This document shows positions 8,512-17,214 of a stretch of 64,000 bases of DNA, piece by piece. Numbering within the stretch: position 1 is the first letter of the stretch; every line of letters begins with the position of its first letter. The notes below the pieces were generated by a model. The model was not told the origin of the DNA. It worked only from the letters and a program-made list of their open reading frames with translations, and did no database searches. Position numbers and translations under genes: made by a program. The stretch is from Planctomycetota bacterium (GTDB lineage Bacteria; Planctomycetota; UBA1135; GCA-002686595): contig JABACD010000001.1 in assembly GCA_014237855.1 (NCBI GenBank), positions 372,001 through 436,000 of the forward strand, given 5' to 3'.

Positions 8512-9981
8512 ATGCGAGTTCTACCAGCCTCCCTGGTCCTGATTGCTCTATCCGCCTCTGCCACCCTGGCAGCGCCCACCGAGCTCGAGGGAGACAGGAG
8601 TCCCAACATCTTGCTGATCTTCACTGATGATCAGCGAGCAGACACGGTGAGTGCCTGGGGTAACCCCTTCATTGACACTCCAAGCATCGACTCGATTGCA
8701 GAACGCGGCATCTCATTCCGGCGCAACTACTGCATGGGGTCCATGCACGGAGCTGTCTGTATCCCCAGCCGAGCGATGCTCCACACAGGTCGGGACTACC
8801 ACGGGCTCGACGTGAAAGACTTTGAGGGTTGCCGCACCCTGGGCGAGTCTCTTCAAGAGGCTGGATACAGGACCTTCGCCACGGGTAAGTGGCACAACGG
8901 CCGCGGAGCCTTCATGCGCTCCTTCGAGAGTGGAGCCTCCATCATGTTCGGAGGCATGTCCAATCACCGTGAGGTTCCGGTCGTCGAGCTCGAGAACGGG
9001 GAGTTCACCGATCAACGCATCGCCACTGAACACTCATCTGAGCTATTCGCGGATGCGGCGATCGAGTTCCTGGGCGAGCAGGCGGGAAGTGACCAGCCCT
9101 TCTTCTGCTACCTGGCCTTCACCGCTCCCCACGACCCGCGAGACCCCCCCAGACCCTTCGCGGAGCGCTACTACGACGAACGCCCCCCCCTCCCACGCAA
9201 CTTCATGCCCCAGCACCCCTTCGACAATGGGATGCTGGTTCTCCGTGACGAGGTGCTGGGGCCCTGGCCTCGTACCCGGGAGGTTGTCTCCGATCAACTG
9301 GCGGAGTACTACGGGCTCATAACTCATCTCGACGAACAGATCGGGCGGGTCCTGGTCGCGCTCGAAGAACTGGGAGAGGCTGACAACACGATCGTCGTCT
9401 TCGCCGCAGATCATGGCTTGGCCGTGGGGAGTCACGGGCTCCTAGGCAAGCAGAGCGTCTACGAGCACTCGCTCCGTGCGCCGATGATCATCATGGGGCC
9501 GGAGATCCCCAGAGGAATCTCCACGACGGCATTGACCTACCTGCTAGATCTCTACCCGACGCTTCTGCTCGAGGCGGGAGCACGCCCCGATGAGGACATT
9601 GAGGGCAAGAGCCTGGCCCCGCTCTGGCGAGGTGAGACCGAGTCCCTGCGAGACACCATCTTCCTCTCCATGGCCAAGACCCAGCGTGCGGTCACGGACG
9701 GGCGCTGGAAGTTGATCCGATACCCACTGATCGATCACACACAGCTGTTTGACCTGGCAAGCGACCCCGACGAGCTGCTGAATCTCGCGGAGAGGCCACA
9801 GCAGGCCGAGAGGGTCCAGGAGCTGTGGGCAAGACTCGAGCACTGGCAGAAGAGAGTCGGCGATGAGCAAGCCCTTCGAGTCGAAGAGACAGCGACGCCG
9901 ATCGTGGATCTGAGCGAGATCAAGAGATCACCAGATCGCTGGCAACCTCGGTGGATTCGCCGCAAGTACTTCGGGGAGTGA
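8512..9981 (+). CDS. Exported arylsulfatase-family enzyme (formylglycine sulfatase)
   Basis: The ATG at 8512 starts a signal peptide (MRVLPASLVLIALSASATLA) and a 489-residue protein. The sulfatase signature C-I-P-S-R is at residues 83-87; Cys83 would be oxidised to formylglycine. Metal-binding Asp39-Asp40 occur in LIFTDDQRAD, and the second metal site is in VFAADHGLAVGSHGL. C-terminal sequence RAVTDGRWKLIRYP and LFDLASDPDELLNLA is typical of the S1 family that removes sulfate esters from carbohydrates. It would act in the periplasm. The formylglycine-generating enzyme is not in the window. The gene converges on the AIM24 gene with an 11-base gap. Confidence 0.93.
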   Translation: MRVLPASLVLIALSASATLAAPTELEGDRSPNILLIFTDDQRADTVSAWGNPFIDTPSIDSIAERGISFRRNYCMGSMHGAVCIPSRAMLHTGRDYHGLDVKDFEGCRTLGESLQEAGYRTFATGKWHNGRGAFMRSFESGASIMFGGMSNHREVPVVELENGEFTDQRIATEHSSELFADAAIEFLGEQAGSDQPFFCYLAFTAPHDPRDPPRPFAERYYDERPPLPRNFMPQHPFDNGMLVLRDEVLGPWPRTREVVSDQLAEYYGLITHLDEQIGRVLVALEELGEADNTIVVFAADHGLAVGSHGLLGKQSVYEHSLRAPMIIMGPEIPRGISTTALTYLLDLYPTLLLEAGARPDEDIEGKSLAPLWRGETESLRDTIFLSMAKTQRAVTDGRWKLIRYPLIDHTQLFDLASDPDELLNLAERPQQAERVQELWARLEHWQKRVGDEQALRVEETATPIVDLSEIKRSPDRWQPRWIRRKYFGE

Positions 9982-9992
9982 ACCTCCCTCGG

Positions 9993-10736
9993 TCAATCTC
10001 CACCGATCACGGAGCCTAGCAGGCCACCGCCACGCTTCACCTGCCCCTGGGAGCCTCCAGCAGCAGAAAGCACCCGGCTGGCAAATCGCGAGAAGGGGGT
10101 TGTCTGTATGAAGATCTTCCCCGGTCCACGTAGGGTCGCAAAGAACAGGCCCTCCCCACTGAATAGCATCGACTTCACCCCCCTGATGCGCTGGATGTCG
10201 TAGTTGACCGTCTCCTGGAAAGCGACGATGCAGCCCGTGTCCACGCGCAGCTCCTCTCCAGCTTCCAGATCTCGCTCGATCACGAAGCCACCGGCGTGCA
10301 TGAAGGCCAGGCCATCGCCTGCAAGCTTCTGCAAGACAAAGCCCTCTCCACCGAAGAAGCCTGCCCCCAGACTCTTCGCGAAGCCCGCAGAGATCTCTAT
10401 GCCTAGAGCTGAACAGAGGTAGGAATTCCGCTGGCAGTAGATGGTCCCCTGGGAGAGGTCGATGGGCAGGATCTTCCCAGGGTAGGCAGCAGAGAAACCG
10501 ACTGTCGCCCGAGCCTGGCCCCGGTTCTCGAAGGTCGTGATGAAGAAGCTCTCGCCTCCGAGCTTGCGTTTCAGTCCGCTCAAGAGGCCCCCGCCGGTGG
10601 AGGTCTCGAGGTGAATGCCGGACTCCACGAACATCATGGCGCCCGGCTCGGCACGAACGGACTCCCCCGAGTCCAGGGTGATGTTTACAGCCTGAAAGTC
10701 ATCGCCAACGATCTCATAATCAACCTGATCGGCCAT
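9993..10736 (-). CDS. AIM24 family protein (TIGR00266-like)
   Basis: The start at 10736 gives MADQVDYEIVGDDFQAVNITLDSGES and 247 residues; a longer in-frame start exists but adds only 11 residues. The pattern AEPGAMMFVESGI, a Gly-rich LLSGLKRKLGGESFF segment and DTGCIVAFQETVNYDI are typical of the AIM24 beta-prism family. Bacterial members have no proven activity; the yeast relative is linked to inner mitochondrial membrane organisation. No membrane segment or signal peptide is seen. It follows the MamK-like actin gene by 64 bases on the same strand, so it may be the last gene of that set. Confidence 0.85.
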   Translation of the reverse strand: MADQVDYEIVGDDFQAVNITLDSGESVRAEPGAMMFVESGIHLETSTGGGLLSGLKRKLGGESFFITTFENRGQARATVGFSAAYPGKILPIDLSQGTIYCQRNSYLCSALGIEISAGFAKSLGAGFFGGEGFVLQKLAGDGLAFMHAGGFVIERDLEAGEELRVDTGCIVAFQETVNYDIQRIRGVKSMLFSGEGLFFATLRGPGKIFIQTTPFSRFASRVLSAAGGSQGQVKRGGGLLGSVIGGD

Positions 10737-10800
10737 TTCCCCCCCACGAAGAGAGCTGAAGCTGGACAACGCGCCCGCAGAAGAGGGGCGCCAGACCTTA

Positions 10801-11865
10801 CTACTTCAGCTTCTCCCAATATTCTTCCGGCATGTCATGGGCGATCTTCAAGGCACCATTCGCGCCGCCGTACATGGGCTCCTCAATGAGCACAACTCGG
10901 CCATTACCGAGCATCTCCTTCATTCGGATCTCGATGGCCATGTCCAGCCCCTTGATCTGACTCCCGCCGCCTGCGAGTAGAACCCGTCCCTTCAGCCTGT
11001 CCTGGAACTCCGGATCAAAAGAGGCCACGAGCTTCCCTAGCCCATCAACGATCGGGTCCACAATTGAGCTGCATGCGCCCCGAACCGCTTCGGTGACATC
11101 AAACTCTGTTGGCTTGCCATCGACCGGAAGTATGGCCTGGATGGGCGCCTGAACCTCTGCCACCGTCGAGTGGCGTTCCTTGAGCTCCTTGATCATCTGC
11201 GTGGTGAACTGAGCTTGTGGATACGACTTGGAGAGCAGGTCCATCAATTCGCTATCGACGTGGTCACCGGCTGTGTTCAGCGTGATCTGGTCCGCATCCT
11301 CTGGCATGGTTCCGTGCATCCGGCACAGGTCGACCGTTCCGGCACCGATATCGATCACCAGAACGTCCTCGAGCATGTCCTGGCCATAGGCAACCGCAAA
11401 GGGCTCAGAACAGAGCATCACCGAGTCCACCGACTCGCGAGCAACATTGATGATTGCGTTCTTGGAGTTGATGCTGGCCTGAGCCGGCGCCCCGATGACT
11501 GCATAGATCAGCTCATCTTTACGGGGCCGAATCATGCGCACCGCCTCCAGAAGGAGGTCACGGGCAGCACGCATGTTGCCCTCAGCATCGTCATCCCCGC
11601 CTTCACCACATTTGAGCACTCCGTGCTCGAGGGGGCGGAAGAGGTTCAAAGACAACCGTTTCGATATCGCCTCATCACCGAACAGAACATCCTTCTTGAG
11701 GAGCTTCTTGCTGACGACATCTTTCGGGTAGCCCACGAAGGAAGGCAGGGTCTCTCGGACACCGTTGCTAGCGGCGACAGAAGTTCGTGAGGTGCCCAGG
11801 TCAATCCCAACGTAGAGGACTCCATGGTCCTTGTGGTCTTCACCCTGCGTACTTTTCTTGGCCAT
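10801..11865 (-). CDS. mamK: MamK-family bacterial actin
   Basis: This 354-residue protein has an actin/Hsp70 ATPase fold: phosphate-1 loop GIDLGTSRTSV (20-30), phosphate-2 region VIDIGAGTVDL (170-180) and adenosine motif LLAGGGSQIKGL near residue 300. Beyond the general fold it matches the magnetosome filament protein MamK as I recall it: SFVGYPKDVVSKKLL, LCSEPFAVAYG (Glu154), FDVTEAVRGAC, FDPEFQ, and a C-terminus GALKIAHDMPEEYW that parallels the MamK end. MamK polymerises with ATP into filaments that position magnetosomes. No other mam gene is visible here, so the cargo is unknown. A degenerate GGDEF gene is 62 bases upstream. ParM or MreB are less likely because the VGYPKD block is not typical of them. 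Confidence 0.85.
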   Translation of the reverse strand: MAKKSTQGEDHKDHGVLYVGIDLGTSRTSVAASNGVRETLPSFVGYPKDVVSKKLLKKDVLFGDEAISKRLSLNLFRPLEHGVLKCGEGGDDDAEGNMRAARDLLLEAVRMIRPRKDELIYAVIGAPAQASINSKNAIINVARESVDSVMLCSEPFAVAYGQDMLEDVLVIDIGAGTVDLCRMHGTMPEDADQITLNTAGDHVDSELMDLLSKSYPQAQFTTQMIKELKERHSTVAEVQAPIQAILPVDGKPTEFDVTEAVRGACSSIVDPIVDGLGKLVASFDPEFQDRLKGRVLLAGGGSQIKGLDMAIEIRMKEMLGNGRVVLIEEPMYGGANGALKIAHDMPEEYWEKLK

Positions 11866-11927
11866 GGCTTTAGCTGTGTAGTCCGGGCCAAGGTTGGAAG
11901 GTTGGCCCTTTGCTCAGTCTGATCTTT

Positions 11928-12890
11928 CTACCGATTCCGCAGTTCGAGGTTAGCCTCGAAAATTTTGGACATCATCTCTTTCTTGAGTTCCTGGTCGTTC
12001 TCGACGTCCGAGAGCCCCTGAACGGTGCGATAAATCGAGGCTACGCCTGAATCAATTTCTTTCTGCGAGAGTCCTCGGCGAATGATTCCCTCAGTCTCAG
12101 TCAGGCTGTCAGTCACCTTGCTCAGTCGACGCTGCAGCATCTTCACCTGGTGCGCATGCTCTTCGCGCATCTGATGGTGAGCGGCCTCCATCTTCTCCAC
12201 GGCCAGCGCAAGCACCTCGCGATCACGCCCACCGAAGTCCGGCATCGATTCCCCCATCGACTGGAAGAAGGTCTGCATCTTCTCGTCGAGAAGGCCGGCA
12301 AGCTGCCTGGCCAGGGCTCGATCATCGCCCAGCACGTCCGAGACATCGGGAAGACTGTCGAGAATCGGATCAGGCGCGACATAGATCTCGAAGCAGTTGC
12401 CGCCACGCGAGAGGGCCCGGTCAATAGCAGAGGCTGCCTCGCGAGTGATCCCATCGAACGAGACCTCCTCTCCAGCATCGCGATAACTGATCCCGATGCT
12501 TAGAGTCACCTGGACGCGCGCCGAACCTTCATCGAAGAGGAGCCTGGAAGTATCCTCGAGCAGGCGCCGTGCAAGCGCGGCCCCTACCTTGCGGTTGGTG
12601 TGTGGAAAGAGCGCATGGAAGGTTCCGCCCACCTTGAAGCCGAGGAAGTCACTCTCCCTGGTGTTGCGGCTGATCACAGCGGTCACCTGATTGAGGATCT
12701 CCTCTCGAGACTCAAAACCATAGAGATCGCCCAGCTGGTCCAAGCGATCAACCGCGACCCTCATTGCCGTCACCGCATACTTGTAGCGCGTGGCCCGGGC
12801 ACACTCCGCGCGCATGAGGCTCTTGACCTCATCGGGCGAGAAGAGACCGTCGCGGTCCCCGCTGAATGTCACTGCAGGGAATTCAGGCAT
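11928..12890 (-). CDS. Degenerate GGDEF-domain protein with C-terminal coiled coil
   Basis: The 320-residue protein has an N-terminal GGDEF-like fold at about 20-165 (VTAMRVAVDRLDQLGDLYGFESREEIL; VTLSIGISY), but the signature loop is G-G-T-F-H instead of GG[DE]EF, so diguanylate cyclase activity is not expected. Residues 200-315 are long charged helices (HHQMREEHAHQVKMLQRR; KVTDSLTETEGI), probably a coiled coil. No membrane segment is seen. It may act as a nucleotide sensor or filament partner for the MamK-like protein encoded 62 bases downstream (inference). Confidence 0.75.
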   Translation of the reverse strand: MPEFPAVTFSGDRDGLFSPDEVKSLMRAECARATRYKYAVTAMRVAVDRLDQLGDLYGFESREEILNQVTAVISRNTRESDFLGFKVGGTFHALFPHTNRKVGAALARRLLEDTSRLLFDEGSARVQVTLSIGISYRDAGEEVSFDGITREAASAIDRALSRGGNCFEIYVAPDPILDSLPDVSDVLGDDRALARQLAGLLDEKMQTFFQSMGESMPDFGGRDREVLALAVEKMEAAHHQMREEHAHQVKMLQRRLSKVTDSLTETEGIIRRGLSQKEIDSGVASIYRTVQGLSDVENDQELKKEMMSKIFEANLELRNR

Positions 12891-13055
12891 CGGATCGAGC
12901 TATTTTGCAATCGAGTCCAGGGGCCCTCGAATGAAGCGCCCGCCCTCCTATCGGCGACCGACCAGGGTCTCTTGAGAGGGCCATGGCGTGGACCTTCGGT
13001 CGGTTGATGATCGTGGGACACCCAGAACTCTTTTCCATACTCGGAATACGAAATC

Positions 13056-13886
13056 CTACTCAGCGGAGTCCGCTGGGCCCTGCTCTTCCAGAGCAAGCAC
13101 GTGGCTCGTCAGCTCCTTCACGAGGTACTCGCAGGCATCCTCCACTGAGTCCGTCTTGAAGAACAAGTCGAGATCTGCCGGGCTGATGGTGCCGTACTCA
13201 ACCATCGGCTCCAGGTTCAGTATCGAATCCCAGTAGTCCACTCCGAATAGCACGATGGGCAGTCGTTTCTTGATCTTGAGGGTTTGAACCAAGGTCACAA
13301 CCTCCATGAACTCGTCAAGTGTCCCGAAGCCGCCTGGCATGACAACCATTGCCTTTGCCAGGTAGCTGAACCAGAACTTCCGCATGAAGAAGTAATGGAA
13401 CTCAAAGGTCAGCCGGCGGGTGATGAAGGGGTTGTCGTTCTGTTCAAACGGCAGGGAGATGTTCAGACCAACATTCTCGCCCCTCGCCTCCGATGCGCCT
13501 CGGTTCGCAGCCTCCATGATCCCGGGACCTCCACCGGAACAGATCACGAAGCGCCGCTGGGTCCCCTCAAGCGACTTTGACCACTCAGTCAGCATGGCCG
13601 CAAGCTTTCGAGTGTCCTCGTAGTAGCGCGACATCTTGAGCTTGCGCTTGGCTTCCGCCAGATCTCCCTCGCCCGCCTCTGCTTTCTTCACGAGTTCCTC
13701 GGCCTCCTCCTGCGAGATGAAGCGCGCAGAACCGAAGAACACGATGGTGTCCTTGACGTGAAACTCCTCGAAGCGGGTGTGAGGCTCGATGTACTCGGAG
13801 AGTATGCGCAGAGCGCGCGCATCCGGACTGTTGAGGAAGTGCTCGTTCTTGTAGGCCTTGATGGCGCTGTAGCGGCTGTCAGTCAT
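13056..13886 (-). CDS. LOG family protein (TIGR00730-like Rossmann fold)
   Basis: The 276-residue product has CSGGGPGIMEAANRGA and the signature PGGFGTLDEFMEV of the LOG/lysine-decarboxylase-like family, which hydrolyses nucleoside 5'-monophosphates such as cytokinin ribotides to release the base. The N-terminus carries about 60 additional residues. It is upstream of and codirectional with the GGDEF/MamK/AIM24 genes (165-base gap), so it may or may not be part of that transcript. It is divergent from copA, whose ATG is about 90 bases away. Confidence 0.88.
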   Translation of the reverse strand: MTDSRYSAIKAYKNEHFLNSPDARALRILSEYIEPHTRFEEFHVKDTIVFFGSARFISQEEAEELVKKAEAGEGDLAEAKRKLKMSRYYEDTRKLAAMLTEWSKSLEGTQRRFVICSGGGPGIMEAANRGASEARGENVGLNISLPFEQNDNPFITRRLTFEFHYFFMRKFWFSYLAKAMVVMPGGFGTLDEFMEVVTLVQTLKIKKRLPIVLFGVDYWDSILNLEPMVEYGTISPADLDLFFKTDSVEDACEYLVKELTSHVLALEEQGPADSAE

Positions 13887-13976
13887 CTCTGCTGGCGGAG
13901 GTTCCGGGGGCTGGATTCAGGCCGCGGAAGGACAAGTACCGTCCCTCGAGCGCAGACCAGGAATCCGAGACCGCGT

Positions 13977-16274
13977 ATGCTACATCCACGGCCCCTCCCA
14001 GAAGCCTCGTTTCCCTTGTCCCCGAAAGCCCAACAGCAGAAATCTCCCGGAGCCCAGCCTCGCGTGCTCCTGCCGATCAGTGGAATGACCTGCCAGGCCT
14101 GCGCTCTCAAGGTAGAGCGCATCCTTGGGGCCGTACCAGGGATAGAGCGGGCTGAGGTGAACTTCGGCTCCCATACGGCATCGCTGCACCTCTCCGATGG
14201 GCTGCTTGACGAGGAGCTAGTCAGGAATGGCCTGGCACGAGCCGGCTTTGGCATCCCCCCCGGCCGAATCGGTGGGGCCAGTCTTGAGGAGGACGTCCGC
14301 TTCTCCGAGCTGGCCGCGGAGCAAGAGCTCTCCCGAAACCGACGTGGATTCTACCTGGCTGCGCTCGGCACCCTCTTGCTGATTGGATCTCATCAGCTCC
14401 ACACTCCACCTATCGTCGGGCCGCTGATCGCAGCCCCGATCGTGTTCATCGCCGGCCGCGGGATCCTGATTCGTGGCTGGAAGGCCGCCGCCCAGATGGC
14501 TCCAGACATGAATACCCTGGTCGGCCTCGGAACCCTGGTGGCCTGGAGCGCCGGCCTGTTCGCTGTGTTCCTACCGCAGTGGTTCGGTGGCGCCGGCGAC
14601 CATGTGCACGCGGCCGCCATGATCATGGCCTTTGTTCTGCTGGGCCGCTGGATGGAGGCCCGTGCCCGCACCCGGGCCGGGGACTCCGTCCGAAGCCTGC
14701 TCGAGCTGACCCCTGCTACTGCCAGAGTCATGCGCCTGGGCGAGGAGGTCGAGGTTCCCCTGGATCAGGTCAAGCCAGGACAGCTCGTCCTCGTCCGCCC
14801 CGGGGAGCGCGTCCCTGTGGACGGGTCCATCATGAACGGAGAGACCTCCGTCGATGAGTCCCATCTGACCGGGGAGAGCTTCCCTGTCGAGCGGGGCCCC
14901 GGAGAGAAGATCTACGCTGGCTCGATGAACGGACTGGGCTCGATCTCCCTGCAGGCCACCGGGATCGGCGCTGTCTCGGCATTGGGCCGAATTACCCAGG
15001 CGGTACAAGACGCGCAGGGCAGCCGTGCACCGATCCAGCGCATGGCGGATCGCGTCAGCGCTGTCTTTGTTCCAGTCGTCCTTGTGATCGCCCTCGGGAC
15101 TCTCCTCAGCTGGCTGTTGATCGCAGATGCACCCACGGCAATCTCCAGAGCCGTGGCCGTGCTCGTCATCGCCTGCCCATGCGCCCTCGGACTCGCCACC
15201 CCGACTGCAATTCTCGTCGCAAGCGGACGGGGAGCCAAAGAGGGCGTCCTTGTAAGGACTGCTGAGGCACTCGAACGACTGGCGGACATCGACACGGTGG
15301 CCTTCGACAAGACGGGAACCCTTACCGCTGGACGCCCAGAGGTTCGACGAGTACTCAGCCAAGACGAGCTCATCAGCCCCGACCGTCTCCTTGCACTCTC
15401 AGCCGCTGCCGAACGAAATAGCGAGCAACCAATCGCCAGGGGAATCCTGAACGAGGCCTCCAAGCGCGGGCTGGTGATCCCTGTGTCCCAGGACTTCAGG
15501 GCCCAACCAGGCAGCGGAATCCTGGCCACCGTGGATGACCTCCCGCTTTGGATCGGATCACCACGCGGCGCTCTCGGCCGGGGCCTCGATGCCGAGCGAG
15601 TGGAGTCCTGGACTCAGGAACTCGTGGGAGGCGGCCTGACTCCGGTGATCGTGGAGGTCGAGGGAGAAGCAGTGGGAGCCATCGGGCTGTTCGATGCCCC
15701 ACGCCCCGAGTCCGCGGAGGCTCTCGCGCAGCTGGAGAAGCAGGGCATCGAGTGCTTGCTCCTGTCCGGTGATCACCCCGGAGCGGTCACGCTCATCGCT
15801 GAAGAACTCGGAATCAGCAGCTCACAGGGACGACTACAGCCCGAGGAGAAGGCCACGAGAATCCAGGAACTGGAAGTCCAGGGCCATCGGGTAGCCATGG
15901 TCGGTGATGGAGTCAACGATGCTCCGGCACTTGCAGCGGCCCACGTTGGAATCGCCATGGGTGGTGGTGCTGATGTGGCTATCGAGGCAGCTGACTGCGC
16001 TCTGCTTCGCGATGATTCTCGGCTGGTAGCGCTACTCACCACGCTCGGCCGCAAGACCCTCAAGACCATTCGAGTCAATCTCTGCTGGGCCTTTGGCTAC
16101 AACCTTGTGGGTCTCCCGGTAGCAGCAGGCGTTCTGGCCCCCTGGTTCGAAGTCAGCATCTCGCCAACCATCGCTGCTGCAACAATGTCCGCCTCAAGCG
16201 TCTGCGTTGTGCTCAACAGCCTGCGGCTGCGCTGGGTGTCGTTGGGCCCGAGTCGGGGCCAGCAGGGAGGCTAG
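13977..16274 (+). CDS. copA: Copper-translocating P-type ATPase
   Basis: The frame is open upstream into the LOG gene, but the ATG at 13977 gives a sensible 765-residue P1B-ATPase. One N-terminal metal-binding domain has GMTCQAC (Cys39, Cys42). The ion path shows C-P-C at 400-402, with YN and MSASS in the last helices as in Cu(+) pumps. TGES is the actuator motif, DKTGT contains the phosphorylated Asp444, and GDGVNDAPA begins at about 643. It exports Cu(I) from the cytosol. No CueR or CopZ gene is adjacent. Its stop overlaps the stop of the convergent zinc-ribbon gene by four bases. Confidence 0.95.
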   Translation: MLHPRPLPEASFPLSPKAQQQKSPGAQPRVLLPISGMTCQACALKVERILGAVPGIERAEVNFGSHTASLHLSDGLLDEELVRNGLARAGFGIPPGRIGGASLEEDVRFSELAAEQELSRNRRGFYLAALGTLLLIGSHQLHTPPIVGPLIAAPIVFIAGRGILIRGWKAAAQMAPDMNTLVGLGTLVAWSAGLFAVFLPQWFGGAGDHVHAAAMIMAFVLLGRWMEARARTRAGDSVRSLLELTPATARVMRLGEEVEVPLDQVKPGQLVLVRPGERVPVDGSIMNGETSVDESHLTGESFPVERGPGEKIYAGSMNGLGSISLQATGIGAVSALGRITQAVQDAQGSRAPIQRMADRVSAVFVPVVLVIALGTLLSWLLIADAPTAISRAVAVLVIACPCALGLATPTAILVASGRGAKEGVLVRTAEALERLADIDTVAFDKTGTLTAGRPEVRRVLSQDELISPDRLLALSAAAERNSEQPIARGILNEASKRGLVIPVSQDFRAQPGSGILATVDDLPLWIGSPRGALGRGLDAERVESWTQELVGGGLTPVIVEVEGEAVGAIGLFDAPRPESAEALAQLEKQGIECLLLSGDHPGAVTLIAEELGISSSQGRLQPEEKATRIQELEVQGHRVAMVGDGVNDAPALAAAHVGIAMGGGADVAIEAADCALLRDDSRLVALLTTLGRKTLKTIRVNLCWAFGYNLVGLPVAAGVLAPWFEVSISPTIAAATMSASSVCVVLNSLRLRWVSLGPSRGQQGG

Positions 16275-16576
16275 TCCTCTTCCTGCTCCTGCTCACGCCG
16301 CTTCAGCTTCTCGCTGGCCTGATCAAAGAGATCATCGAGGCGAGAGGCCTTGTCCTTCTCCTGGTTCAACGCCTCCTCCAGCCGATCTCCCGCACCTGTG
16401 GTTCTTTCGCTCACCCGCCCCTGTGCATTATCCCAGGGTTGGGTTGGAACCCGGGGATTGCCGCTCTCGTCCAATTCCTGTGGCGTGACGGCCCGCATGA
16501 CTGTTCGAGTCAGGACATCCACGGTCAGGTGTGCTGAACAACACGGGCAGACGACTTCTAATTGCTTGTTTTGCAT
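16271..16576 (-). CDS. Small zinc-ribbon-like protein
   Basis: Starting at 16576, the 101-residue product begins MQNKQLEVVCPCCSAHLTVD, with C-P-C-C near residue 10 and a beta-rich N-terminus. The second half (EEALNQEKDKASRLDDLFDQASEKLKRREQEQEED) is a charged helix. Only one cysteine cluster is seen, so if zinc is bound the protein may dimerise. Similar small proteins of unknown function are widespread. Its 3' end overlaps copA tail to tail by four bases. Longer in-frame starts add nothing recognisable. Confidence 0.6.
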   Translation of the reverse strand: MQNKQLEVVCPCCSAHLTVDVLTRTVMRAVTPQELDESGNPRVPTQPWDNAQGRVSERTTGAGDRLEEALNQEKDKASRLDDLFDQASEKLKRREQEQEED

Positions 16577-16905
16577 GATTCTCGCTATCTCTCTGTGATC
16601 TGAGAACGTACTCGCTTCAGGGCCAGCATCGCCAGCGATGACCCGCAAATTGAGTCCTCAAGACAGGTGTAAGGCCGCCCTGGAAGAGCCAACAAAATTC
16701 GCGAACTAGGGTAGATCCCCGATGGTTTGCACATGATTTCGCCCATAGGATCCACGCATGGAAGGCAAAGAAGCACTTACTTCAGAGCGATCCTGTGACC
16801 GGTAGCCCTAAAGGAAATAGCTCTCTCTGAGGGACCGTCACCAAACAAGGTAGGAGGGGGGCAGCAAAGCCCGACAGGATTTTGAGAAACAAACAAACGA
16901 GTTCG
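16577..16905. other. Intergenic stretch before a small open frame
   Basis: These 329 bases lie between the start of the zinc-ribbon gene (-) and a small plus-strand frame at 16906. I find no longer coding pattern. It must include the zinc-ribbon gene's promoter and possibly that of the small frame, but I cannot assign boxes. Confidence 0.4.
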
Positions 16906-17037
16906 ATGATGAGTCAGGCCCTTACGGCCGACTCCCCGGAATGGAACCGGATAGTTGCTGGGGGGCACTACGACCGGATTCTGGGCATCGCTCTTTGGAT
17001 GTTGCTTGGGGTTGTAATCCTCTGGCTTGGAGCATGA
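16906..17037 (+). CDS. Probable 43-residue single-pass membrane peptide
   Basis: A short frame with two consecutive ATG codons (16906, 16909) encodes 43 residues: a polar N-terminus (MMSQALTADSPEWNR) and then one hydrophobic helix, ILGIALWMLLGVVILWLGA, ending at TGA 17035-17037. Thirty-three bases after the stop a 13-bp hairpin starts, so the frame has its own terminator, which supports reality. A weak GAG precedes the ATG. No homolog is recognised. It could be a regulatory or accessory small membrane protein. Confidence 0.45.
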   Translation: MMSQALTADSPEWNRIVAGGHYDRILGIALWMLLGVVILWLGA

Positions 17038-17069
17038 GTCTCCGGCCTCCCTCCTCAGTGGAGGAGCTT

Positions 17070-17098
17070 GGGCTCGTCTGGCACTGCCAGGCGAGCCC
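17070..17098 (+). terminator. Hairpin after the small membrane-peptide frame
   Basis: The arms 17070-17082 and 17086-17098 pair along 13 positions with one G-U, around a three-base loop (act). A moderately T-rich run (actcttcttg) follows, giving an intrinsic-terminator look on the plus strand. A smaller hairpin, ctcctc/gaggag (17051-17066), precedes it. Confidence 0.6.
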
Positions 17099-17156
17099 GC
17101 ACTCTTCTTGAGCGCCAAGTCACGCGCTCAGCCATGTAGTAATGGCGGAGCTACGG

Positions 17157-17194
17157 GGCTCGAGAAGGAGTTCTCATCCCATTGCGCTCGAGCC
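17157..17194 (-). terminator. Possible terminator of the four-CBS gene
   Basis: An 8-bp perfect stem (ggctcgag at 17157-17164 and ctcgagcc at 17187-17194) lies 21 bases downstream of the minus-strand CBS gene's stop. There is no U-tract, so support is modest. Confidence 0.35.
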
Positions 17195-17214
17195 AGACCC
17201 AAAGTGGGGCAAGC

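Noticed and set aside
9183..9190. Phase-variable C8 run in the sulfatase gene
   Set aside because: The frame is intact, and C/G runs of this length are common across the window, so slippage control is not supported.
9993..13886. Magnetosome island
   Set aside because: Only the MamK-like gene fits; no other mam or mms gene is seen.
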